Part shown: piece after piece, positions 33,151 to 43,121 of the stretch
Layout: every line of letters begins with the position of its first letter
Position numbering within the stretch: the stretch's first letter is position 1
Assembly (NCBI GenBank): GCA_016858145.1
Contig: JAEHOE010000135.1
Location: 62,001-126,000 of the forward strand
From: Edaphochlamys debaryana
Lineage: Eukaryota; Chlorophyta; Chlorophyceae; Chlamydomonadales
Length of the DNA: 64,000 nt
Direction: 5' to 3'
Translations under genes and position numbers: made by a program
Notes under the pieces: model-generated
Database searches by the model: none
What the model was told of the DNA's origin: nothing
Seen by the model: the letters and a program-made list of their open reading frames with translations, nothing else

Positions 33151-34239
33151 TCCAGCCTACCGGGCCCAACTCGGGGGCAGCATGTCATGACAACTCTGCG
33201 GCGCCCCGCTCACCCGTCGCAAGCAGTGCCTTGATTGTGACTTGGTCATTGAAGCCGCATTGAACCCTGAACCCCGGCGGGGTATCTCAATCCCGGGCTT
33301 GTTTCAGGGAGTGACGCCAGTGGCCATCCGTCTAACCCCCGGGCCCCTGGCACGCAATTGTCAATCCCTATGCGTGCCACACATGGCTCAGTTAAGGGCA
33401 ATCGGCAATTTGCTGATCCATCAGGTTCTTGACGGCTAAGTGTCTCTTTCAGTTAACTCATGGTTATCCCGCACATTCTCAACATCCGCGTACGGCAACC
33501 CCAACTCCCCAATCAAGCTAGCACCCTTGTACTCCACCCACCCAATTGAAGATAAGAAAACCCGCCGGTGCTCTTGAAGGGCAAGGTTGCTGAGTGTCAC
33601 ACACACGATATCCTCTTTAGCCCATCCAGTCCTTCGAATGTTGCAGTGCCGTGAAACCACTGAGCTGCGCTGCAGTCAAGGCTTGCCCCTTTTTTCTTGA
33701 AGAGTGGTGTCCGGGCGCCGCCGGGGGGCCAAGTGGGACACGGGACGTATGGGTCGCTCTGCGCGAAGCTTTGGGTGGGCCGGCCCGGCAGGGGGCCGAG
33801 GATGGTCGTGGGGGTGAAACACATTTCCACACCGATACACGACAAAGTGTCGCGACTACCGCTTTCCCCACAGGTATCAGTTGCCTAGGTTTCGATCCCG
33901 ACATCGCGGTCGGTTCGGGCTTGAGAGGGCAACGTTTGACGAACATCGGTGTGCACCATCCCGCTTCCCCGCAGCACCGCTAGCTCTGGTGTGCATGTAC
34001 ATACATACTGGATGGCTAGGCAAAAGCCTTATCACATGAGCGCGCGAGCCCAGGGCGTGGGACCATGTCACCTGGATCACACCTCGACTACACCGTCGCC
34101 TCCGAGAGGCTAGCTAACACATGCGTTCGTGAGCGAGTGCTCGGTCCCGCAACCCAATTGTATGTCTGACTCCTAACTCGAACACCCTACTATCCAAAAG
34201 CGGAAGAGTGAGAAGAGCGTCCACTGAGACCCGATCGCA

Positions 34240-34288
34240 ATGGCGTAGCCCCGTTTATCCCCTCCGGGGGTACCTGGGGCAAGCCAAC
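34240..34288 (+). repeat. LINE 3' tail sequence, copy 1
   Basis: The block starting ATGGCGTAGCCCCGTTTATC and ending GCCAAC aligns with 42532-42579 over about 48 bp with a few mismatches. The second copy directly follows a decayed LINE-like frame, so this is read as a 3' UTR tail. Confidence 0.5.
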
Positions 34289-34379
34289 GGTACCCCTCGG
34301 AAAGGCATCCAGATTGTGCCTAAAGCTCATCCAGTAAACGGCCACGGCCTTACTCCCCCTCTGTCCCACTCCCTGACGT

Positions 34380-34960
34380 GAGCGCTCAAGCCAAACACGG
34401 CCCACGGGCTGCTGTCAAGACAAGGCTAAAGGGCACCACTTCTGGTCTTGCTGTGTCGCTGGTGCTCTTCGTGAGGCCCTTGAAGAAGAACTGTACAGAT
34501 GGACTCCTAGCTATGCCCTCGGCAAGCAGCATTTGTGGCTCGTGACTCCGCCTGTGGGCGTGTCTGGTGTGACTTGGGATGTGGTCTGCCTAGCTGCGGT
34601 GGCTGCTCTGGAGCGGGGACGTCAGTGGCTCTATGCCGCCCGCCCGGAGACAGGTGCCCCGCTTGGGCGCGCCACCCTTTCTCGACTTGGTTTGCAAGTG
34701 GTTGCGGAATTTTGGGCTCGTGTTCGCTCCTTTGCGGAAGACTGTGGTCAAGGTTTCAGTAAGAAGTGGAGAGACGTTCCGCCCGAGCACCCTTTCCTGG
34801 GCGGCGTCGCCGGGAAGCCGCGGTTCAACCCCCCTGCGGATGTCGAGCCGCCTTCCCCCTGACTCGGCGTGGTTGTGGTGCTTATGATGATCTCATGTGG
34901 CTAGCCCTCTCGGGCTGAGACTGTCGCTGTATGGGTTGGAGTAGGTGGCTGCCTCGGTGT
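34380..34960 (+). mobile_element. LINE reverse-transcriptase C-terminal fragment (zf-RVT) plus 3' tail
   Basis: A frame open after a stop near 34375 reads ...GCCQDKAKGHHFWSCCVAGA, LYRWTPSYALGKQHLWLVTP, TWDVVCLAAVAALERGRQWL and ends at 34862. The spacing C..C...GHHFWSC followed by WDVV..AA..A.E.GR is that of the zinc-binding C-terminus of volvocine non-LTR elements (family knowledge from memory). The following CTAGCCCTCTCGGGCTGAGA hairpin-like tail to about 34960 fits a 3' UTR. No upstream reverse transcriptase domain was found; 5'-truncated copy. Confidence 0.62.
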
Positions 34961-35432
34961 TGGACATTCCCTTAGGGTACGCCTGGGGTCGGGGGAAGTT
35001 GACTCTCTCCCCCTTGTGCGGGGCCGGCAGCTTGCTGCCCGCTGGCCGCAACCCTGTAATGCGTCATTCCTAAAGGGCAGTGGCGTACCGGTAGCACATG
35101 CCGTACTCAATGAACACGATGACACCACGCCCCCGTACTCAGTCCTTGGACCCACACCCGCTGGCCTGTCCGCCGTCCCCTCAACTGACCACCGCCGTAA
35201 GCCGCTTCTGTGCGGCGCCATCAGCCTCGCTCACGTGACTGGCAGTGGGGTGCCACAGGCTAGGGTCTGCCTAGACGACACGAGGCAGGGGTTGGTGGTA
35301 TGCCGCAGGCACATCCCAGCCACTCAGCAGTCCCGCCCGCCGTGGACCCCACCCAACCGCCACCTACCCCTGCACAGGCCCCACGTGCCGTACCCCGGCC
35401 CGCACCCCTCGCCGCACATTGCACACCGGGCT

Positions 35433-38400
35433 CTAAGCGTCATCGTACGACAGTTCCGTACGGCGCCGATCGGGTACGGCGGCCTGATGGCAGCCCACGT
35501 GATGGTCCCGGTTGGCCGCCATGGGCGAAAGGCCGCTGCCGACCGCAGTGAGATCCAAGGATCCAGCGCGCCTTCGGCGAGGACATCCACCCTTCTCCAG
35601 CGCCATGCGGGTCGCATCGCCCGGGCCCGGGCCGGCCGGCGGAAGCCGAATCGGCGCGACCGACACGACGCTCCGCCGCCGGGCGGCTCCCGCCAATGGA
35701 GACGCTGCGGCGGACTGGGCGGGGCTGCTGCTGGCAGCGGCGGGGCTGAGGTCGTGGCGCGTGCGGCCGCACAGGGCCAGCAGCGGGGCACCGCTGGCGG
35801 CGGCGGGAGCCGCACCAGGGGCTGACGGCAGCGGGGCGCCGTTGACGGCGGTGGAGGCAACAGGGCTGCGGCCGGGCTCCGCATCAGTGCTGTGAACGGC
35901 CCCAGAAGCAGACGGCGGTACCGGTCCGGAGACCTCCAGCAGCACGAGGCGCTGCCTCGCCGCACCCGCTTTGGGCGAGGCGGCGGCGGAGGGCGGCCGT
36001 GGCTGCTGCCGCATGGAGGGGCTGCCCAGGGCGGCCCCGGCCCGCGGCCGAGCGGCGGCGGTGATTGGCCCGGCGGCGGCGGGTCCAGACAACGCGCTCC
36101 ACCCGAGGCCGCTGGTGCGGGCCGTGCCAGGCGCGCTGGCGTTAGCCGTTGTACCCATGCCCCCCGTGTTGCTGCGACGGACTCGTGTTGCGGGGCCTGG
36201 ACTAACACAAACGGAAGACGACCCGGCGGCGCCGGCTGGCGGCTGCTGAGTGGCGCCATCGGCCGAAGCGGCGGCGGCGCGCGTCCCGCGTTCGCGCGCC
36301 ACCTGGGCCCAGAAGCTCATGTGCTGGGGATCTGTACCGTGCCGGTAAACCACGACGCTCCGCCGTGGGGATCTGACGGAGGCTGCGTCGTCGCCTGCGC
36401 CGTCGGCGGTCCGCGGCGGCGCGGCCGACAGCGCGACAGCGACGGAGCTGGCGGCGAGCGTCGTCACGTCGATGGCGGTAGTGCGGCCGAGCGCTGTGAT
36501 GGAGGCGCCGGCGGAGCCCGCCCGGGCCTGGCGCCGGCAGCGCTCCTGGCCCCATCTCTCCCCGTCCAGGGCCCGGTGCGCGCTGGGGGCAGGGCCGGGC
36601 CGCTGCAGCTCGTCGCAGCTCATGGACCTACGCGCCACCGCGGCGCTGCCAGCTGCGGCGGCTGCGGCTGCATTCTTGTGCGGGCGGCGGCCGCCAGCCG
36701 GTCCGGGTCCGGGCCCGGGGCCGGGCCCGGGCGCGTCCCCGTTTCCCGTGGACCTTGGGGTAGCAAGCCTCGAGCGCCCGCGGCTGCCGCCGCCGCCGCC
36801 ACCACCGCCGCCACCGCCGCCGCCGCCCTGCGTGGCGGCGCGTCGTAGCGCTCCGTCGCCGCTGCGGGCCCGGCCCTCGGCCTGGCGCAGCACCAGCTCC
36901 GCGGCGGGGTCCAGCCCCGCCGCGAGGGAGGCCCGGGCCGAGCGGGCGCGGCCCGAGGGGTCGTGCCGGGGACTGGTGGGCGTGCCGCCGGCGCCGGTCG
37001 CCCTGGCCAGGGCCGCGGCGGCGGTGCGGAGGGCGAGGGATCGGTCCTCGTCCTGGGGGGAAGGGGGGTGAGGGGGGGCAAGGGCATGATGAGGTAAGGG
37101 GCGGGGGCAGGTGTGGCTATGACGGCAGAGGAGGCCGTCTCAGCGGGCGTGCGGCTGCTCCAGCGCTGGGCCGTCCTCCGTTGCCTTTTGGCTCGAGATG
37201 TTTAGCCCTAACCCCAAACCCTTCCAGAACCGTCGGTGCAAAAGGCCGGCTCTGTGGGTTGTCGTGTCCGCTCACCTGGAACTGCCCTAGGTTGGCCTGG
37301 GGGCCTGGAGGATGGCGGGGGAGGGGCGGGGGAAAGGTTGCAATCCTCAGCGCATCCGTATAGCTGATGCCTAGCCGTCCGGAAGCAATAGCATGTCGAG
37401 CCTCAACGTCCGGGGCCTGGCATGCCCCCTCTGCCCACCCCCCGCCGGTCTCACCAATGAACCAGTGCCGCGCTCCCAGGCTGGACGGCCAGAAGTACCT
37501 GCGTGCGGTATATTCCATGGCACGGCGGTGCCTCACTGTCGGCGTCGCTGCGGTTTAGTGTCCCTGTGTGAGGGCCTGCTTGCTCACCAGCCCAGGGCGA
37601 AGGCCAGGGCGAGGCTGAGGATGGGCGCCGCCCAGTTCATGTTGAGCAGCGTGATGGGATAGGACTGTGGGGGATGAGCACGGTTGCAATTATGGTATGT
37701 GCGTTGCTGATGGCTGCCAGCAATCAAGTCTAAGGGATTCAGCGCCGTACCTGGGGAAGGCAGAAGAGGACCGTCACGAAGCCTGCAGAGGGCAGTTGGC
37801 ATACCGAGGGGTCGGGAGTGACCAGTCAGCATATAAGGATCAGAGCCCAGCAAGCAGGCCCCTCCGCGGTGCGTGCGCACTCACCGACCCACGCCACGCT
37901 GATCACGTTGTTGGCGTACGACAGGCGGGGCCCGAGGTAGAAGGGGCCGGGGATGAAGAACCGGTCGCGCGTCCACAGCCTGAGGGGGGGCAGCGGCACA
38001 CGTCAGCTCAAGCAACCCATACCCTCGTACCACCCTCTCGCCCAGCCCTGCCAGCTCACTTCCATGCCACTGGCAACGCATATGCCTGCGGAGGCAGACA
38101 GGCAACGCCGTTCGGGGAACACAGCAGTGCGTGTTTTATGTAAGCGGAGCCGAGCCCGGAGGCAGCTCCCTGCCCCAGCGCCCCATGCGGCCAAGGGGGT
38201 GACCCCGTGTGAGTGCCCCGGCATGTATGGCGCCCTCTGCGCCCCTGCACATACGCCACACCGCCATCCACCCACCAGGTAGCAGCCGACCGTTGCAAAG
38301 GAGGTCACGGCTAGGCGCTGTGGGTCGGGCACGGAGTCAGGCGGTGGGGACGCGGGGTTAGCACCCAGCTGCTGCAGGGCCATGCAGGCAGCAGACTCTT

Positions 38401-41400
38401 GATACACTGCCCCATCACTGCCCCCACGCGCCGCCAACACCGGGCTGCACCCACCACGGATGGGTTGAAGCACATGGGTGCGGAGAGGGCGAGGGCCATG
38501 AGCAGCATAGCCAGGACCGCGTAGACTGGAGGGGTTGGGAGTGGGCGGAGCACCAGGAACGAGCTTGGGAACGGGAGCAAGTATGCGGGGCGCTTGGGGC
38601 CGGGGCCGGGGCCGGGGGATCATCGGGAGCTGAGCACCCAAGGTGTTCCCCGCAGATCCAGGCAGTTCCGCGAGGCGGTACTGAGTGGAGCTGGCCGCAC
38701 CTGGCGCTTGCGTCTGCGGGTGCACCCGCTTGACTATGGATGAGAACGGCACTCCGTTGTCGCGTGCAAAGGCGTACAGCATCCTGCGGAAATAGGGGCG
38801 AGAGTAGTGACTCGGAATACTGGCTTAAGCACTGCAATAGCTAGCAGCACCGCGTGCCTCCGGTAGCTCAAGGCGATCACGACAGATGCGCCCTGGACCC
38901 TGGATCCTGATTCGGAACCTGCCTGGAGTTGTTGGCGATCGACTGCGTTGCGCAGAAGAAGTTGGCGACCAGCATTACGGAGAAGAGCGACACGGCGCAG
39001 GCGGGGGAGGCGCCGCGCTGCTTGGCCAGCTCGATCAAGATCTGCGGGGTGGGTGGGGTTGGGGGTTCGTTGGGGGCGAAAGGTAGAGGTGGAAGAAGAT
39101 CAAGATCTGGGCCATGGAGCGAGGTTGTGTTGGCTGGTGGAGGGCGGCAAGGGATAGAGCATGGGGGAAGGACTCCTGCGCCTGTGGCGACCGAGGCCAC
39201 GAGAGCGCGCGCGTGCACGCACCTGCAGGATCACGTTGGTCCCGCCCGTTTCATTGCCCGGGTCAAACAGCGCCACGACGTCCAGCTGGGAGCGGCACGG
39301 GAAGGGGTTCAGGGTTTTGGGGGGCAGGGGTGAGACAGGGGGAACCCAGGGGTGCGCGCGGGTGAGCGCACAGCGCGTGAGGTCAAATAGCACGTGATGA
39401 CACCCGGTGAACAGGTGACGCACAGTCAGGGTCCGTTCCCCACCTGTACGAACGTCATGCAGATGACAAAGGCGTACCCGCTGACGCCCACCACGGCAAT
39501 GGCCAGCAGGATTGCCCAGGGCACGTTGTACTGATAGAGTACAGTATGTACGGGGGACCAGGGAACCAGAGGATACAGGTGTAACCGCCACAAAGGATAG
39601 GATGCAGCGTGCCATGGGCATAGGGGACGGGGGAGCACGCCTGTCCTCGAGCCTCTGGCCACACAGGCCCCCCCGGCAGGCAGCAGGGGCGCACCTCTGC
39701 GTGCACGGTCTCCTCCGCGAGGTGTGCGGAGCCGTCGTAGCCGGTCAGTGTCCACCTGTTGGCAGGGGTGGATGTGCGGGGCCAGGGCGGGGCGGCGCTC
39801 GGCTGGTTGGAGCCAGCCAAAACCGTGCCTGACGCATACATGCGCAACCACACGCCCGCCCAGTCGGTCCCGAGTGCTGATAGTGCTGATCCCCGCTCCC
39901 GCCTGCCCATCCCCTCCCTCCCTCCCTCCCCTCCGCCCCGCTCACTGCGCCATCAGGAGCCCCACCAGGGCGGTGTAGGAGGGCGAGGTGATGCCCGTAA
40001 TCTCCGGGTACTGCTCCCAGCTCGTGAACACGTACTGCATGTACGGCACGGGCGAAGTGGCGGTTGATTGATCAAGGAACGAGCGTGCCCCGCCAGAACG
40101 TACGGTGTGTCTGCTGTATCGACCCAGCGCCCTTAGCTCCGGCAGCGGCAGCCCAACCCATCACGGCCGCATGCACCCACGCACACGGCGGCCCACCCAC
40201 CTCCGCGGACTGCGTCTGGGGGCTCATCACCAGCACTGCGGCGCAGAAGCCAGCCACAGCCACGACGTGCCATCTGCCAAGAGCGGGGCAGGCCAGGCCG
40301 GGAGGTCAGTACCGGTCCTCCAGCTGGGGCTCGAGGGTGCGCACGTCGAATCCCGGGTCACGGCTTGTCCCCACAGGCAAAGCCCCCACTCCGGCTTCAA
40401 CTGTGCCGCCGGTCAGCCACTCACAGCGCTCCCAGGGTGGTGATGAAGGCCGTCAGCCGCGCCGACCCGCAGTTGAGCAGCCCCGCAACCGCGAACAGAG
40501 CGCACAGCGTGCCCAGGCGCTGCAGCGGAGTCATGACGTGGCCTGGCGGGGAACGGAGGCGTGCGCGCCAGGGATGGAGGTCAGCAGCTTGCCACGGAAT
40601 GGAGAGGGTGCACACCGTGAGGGCCCAGACAGCTTCTTACGGACGGCGCCGGGACCTTTGTAAGACAGCCTCTGGCCGCGGCGGCCGGCGGGGCCAGGCA
40701 GCTGACGAGGCAGGGCTTGCCGTACATCACCAGCACCAGCACGGCCTCCAGAGCCGGCACCATGGGTGCACCGTGAGTCACCATGAGTCAGCGGGTCCGC
40801 AGTACGGCCGGTACGGCAAGATCTCACCGTACATCACCAGCACCACGGCCTCCAGAGCCGGCACCATGGTGTAGATGCTGGAGGCGGAGAAGGCGGCCTG
40901 CCCCATGGTCAGGGTCCAGGCCTGGGAGGGCGGGGGGGAGGGCAAAGTACCCGTATGATGGGATGGAAGTCCGCCGCGGGGTCGCCCCATAAGCGTCAAG
41001 GGCAGCCGCCTCTCAATAGTTTGTTTTCAGGAGTTCCAGCATGTGCGACAGGCCAGTCGCCCCACCCACCGTCACCCAGCAGGCCAGGTTCCGGGCTCGT
41101 ACGGGCGCCAGGCGGTACGACCTGGCAGGTAGGAGAGATGGGGACAAGCAGTGTGCCCAACTTGTCATTGCGGTCGGACCCCACCGCGTCCTGCTAGAAG
41201 AGTTGATGAGTGGTGCTAGTGGAGGTGCCATGTACCCGCTGTGCCTACGGTAGCCTCCGCCCCGGCCCCCCTCCAGGCCCCCCAAGCACCCCACCAGTAG
41301 TAGAGCGCCCCCGAGGTGGGGTAGGCGGACGCGAGCTCGCTCATGCTGAGCCCCACGGACACCGTGAAGGCCGTGACCAGCAGCCAGCCCCACGCCATCA

Positions 41401-42004
41401 CCACCGGACCGCCGTACAGCAGCCCAATCGAGTACGTGCCTGGCGGGCGGGCGTGTGAAACCGAGGCGAGGAGGGCACCGACTGTGAGCTTTCCCCGGTG
41501 CTTTGATTGTCCGCAATCAAGCAGACAAGGGAGCAAGACACGGGTGCAGCTCACCTGCGATAGCTGTTAAGGAGCTGAGGGCGTTGATGGAGGCCCCAGC
41601 GCAGTTCAACATGGTGAACCTGCGGGGGCGCAGGCGCATGTGGTTGGGCAGACCAACAAGGGGACGCCGCCGGCCCGCCGGTGCCCCCCCCAGCCGTCCC
41701 TCATGCCCCGAGGGCTTGCTGGGCAATCCATCCCCAGCCCCCACTCCTTCGCCTGCTTTGCGTTCCACATTTCGGCTCACTCTCGTGCCAGCTCCGGTCG
41801 GTAGCCTAGGGTCAGGAGTTTGACGTCGTCCGTGTTGGCGCGGCGGCGATGGGGTGCCGTCGGCCGGTGGATGGCGGGTGGGGGCGCTGCGGACACCAGG
41901 CCCTTGGCCCCCGCGCCATCATTCAGCTGTCCACCATGAAGATGAACGTTGACGTCGTGGCTCGCACGTGGAGCTGGATTCTGTCCAGCGGCGCGCGCGA
42001 CCAT
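35433..42004 (-). CDS. Amino-acid permease (APC superfamily) with a 539-residue C-terminal tail
   Basis: Twenty-two exons: 42004-41781, 41619-41555, 41439-41295, 41121-41070, 40921-40828, 40542-40425, 40273-40201, 40034-39946, 39755-39695, 39530-39444, 39285-39223, 39041-38923, 38783-38701, 38525-38455, 38317-38276, 38085-38060, 37979-37885, 37782-37751, 37664-37588, 37498-37455, 37304-37276, 37052-35433; 3309 nt, 1102 residues, in frame. Motifs match the BAT1/GABA-permease branch: LLTLGYRPELARE, INALSSLTAIAGTYSIGLLY, SELASAYPTSGALYYW, WTLTGYDGSAHLAEET, NNSRMLYAFARDNGVPFS, CFNPSV, FIPGPFYLG, YFWPSSLGARHWFIG. About 12 membrane helices are expected. Transport of amino acids or choline-like amines is inferred. 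The last exon adds residues 564-1102, Ala/Ser/Arg/Pro-rich with serine-arginine patches (RRSVVVYRH, RRSMSCDE, RRRSVVSVAP), presumably cytosolic and disordered. One intron uses a GC donor (38922). Confidence 0.87.
40720..40770 (-). other. Duplicated exon fragment inside a permease intron
   Basis: The intron after exon 5 contains a near copy of the end of that exon (ATGGTGCCGGCTCTGGAGGC through GTGATGTACGG). The copy reads ACGGCAAG where the real donor reads ACGGTGAG, and it lacks an acceptor AG, so it looks like an unspliceable relic. The exon 5 to exon 6 junction is in phase without it. Confidence 0.65.
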
Positions 42005-42079
42005 CGGCCAGGATGGCTGACTGGCTACACTTCTGGCCACGGTTCTTGGTGTTCGACCGTAAGGATGCTGTGCTTCAGC

Positions 42080-42600
42080 CTATAAGCACTGCATTCCGAG
42101 TTGTTCTTGGCTTATCGTGACGCCGGGGTCGTTTTGCGTCTCTATGATATGTCTAAAGGAGTCGCGATAAGTGCTGGAGTTGTGGCTCATAGCTTTAAGA
42201 CGCTGACTTGGAAGCCATTCGCTCACCGCTGCGGCGCCAGGACCTTTCGGTGTGCTCGGCGCGATAGGGCGGTCCCACGTGCCCGCGCGCCTACGGCAGC
42301 GCACGTCCTTATCCAATGCCTGACCTACTTGTACACACTTACATGCCCAAACTCGGGTTTTTTCACTCAGTGTACGATCAGGTTTCGGTACGGGAGTCGA
42401 CAAAGAGAGAAGCGCCGGTATGGACTCAGACACAGGCCTGTTGTCCTCGCTCTCGTAGCATCTTGTCAATATCCGAAGGCGCCTAACACTTGGACCGGAA
42501 TGAGCTTTGACGAGCTTTGACACGACCGCATTGGCGTAGCCCGGTTTCCCCCTCCCCGGGGGAAGAGGGGCATGCCAACCTCGAGCGTCGGCTCCCCCGT
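42080..42600 (+). mobile_element. Decayed LINE-like 3' fragment with tail
   Basis: Plus-strand frame 42101-42520 contains CARRDRAVPRARAPTAAHVL then IQCLTYLY, resembling the H-x4-C part of a reverse-transcriptase zinc-binding segment, but with no clear core. It is followed by the 48-bp tail (42532-42579) shared with 34240-34288. It lies immediately upstream of the permease start. A minus-strand frame over the same bases has no motif. Confidence 0.42.
42532..42579 (+). repeat. LINE 3' tail sequence, copy 2
   Basis: TGGCGTAGCCCGGTTTCCCC then CTCCCCGGGGG and ending GCCAAC; matches 34240-34288 in order and spacing. Confidence 0.55.
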
Positions 42601-43121
42601 CACAGGCCCCTCTCGCTTCTAACAATGAGGCGACAAGGTACTGCTCGGTCCAAATGCTCGGTCCCAGCCGCCTGCTTGCCCTGGGATGAACGCCGGCCAG
42701 CCGAAGGACCCGTGCCCTCGATCGACCCCGGGGAGCGCCACGGAGCGCAACCCAATGAAGTGCCATAGAAGTATAGATACATGGCCCCCGCCACAGTTCG
42801 TCCCCGACCTAACCCAAGCACGGATTGTATGAGTACAAGAGCATCCGCTAGCCAAGCTCCTTCCACTGGTGGGTAGCAGTTCCGTTCAGGCGCCTCGCGG
42901 CCGCCCGCCCTGCCCGCCCTCGGAACATACTGTGGCGTCCGACACTGCCACCGATGTTCCCATACATAGCTGTCCCCAAGAAGACGCGTGCGTTGCGGCA
43001 CCGCCCACCTTGCTCCTGCCCACCGCTCGATCGGCAGACCTCCCCAGCGCGCTGCAGTCTCCGCCGGTCTTGCTCACCCCCCGGCCGCGGGCGCTTGGCC
43101 CCAGGTCCAGCAGGGGCCACG
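42601..43121. other. Intergenic: 3' flank of kinesin paralog B
   Basis: Presumed 3' UTR and flank of the minus-strand kinesin-ankyrin gene, bounded by the LINE relic. No TGTAA in the right orientation was seen close to the stop; nothing else recognised. Confidence 0.4.

Larger units (their letters stand above)
31722..35432. other. Gene-poor interval between convergent genes
   Basis: The interval separates the DUF1499-like gene (+) from the permease gene (-). It contains a two-copy tandem duplication (32790-33150), a less GC-rich patch with an unassigned minus-strand frame (33436-33660), a LINE tail (34240-34288) and a LINE zf-RVT fragment (34380-34960). No complete gene is seen. Confidence 0.5.

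Noticed and set aside
42532..42579. tRNA A-box-like TGGCGTAGCCCGG
   Set aside because: No matching B box at the right distance and no cloverleaf; the second copy at 34240 makes a LINE tail the better reading.
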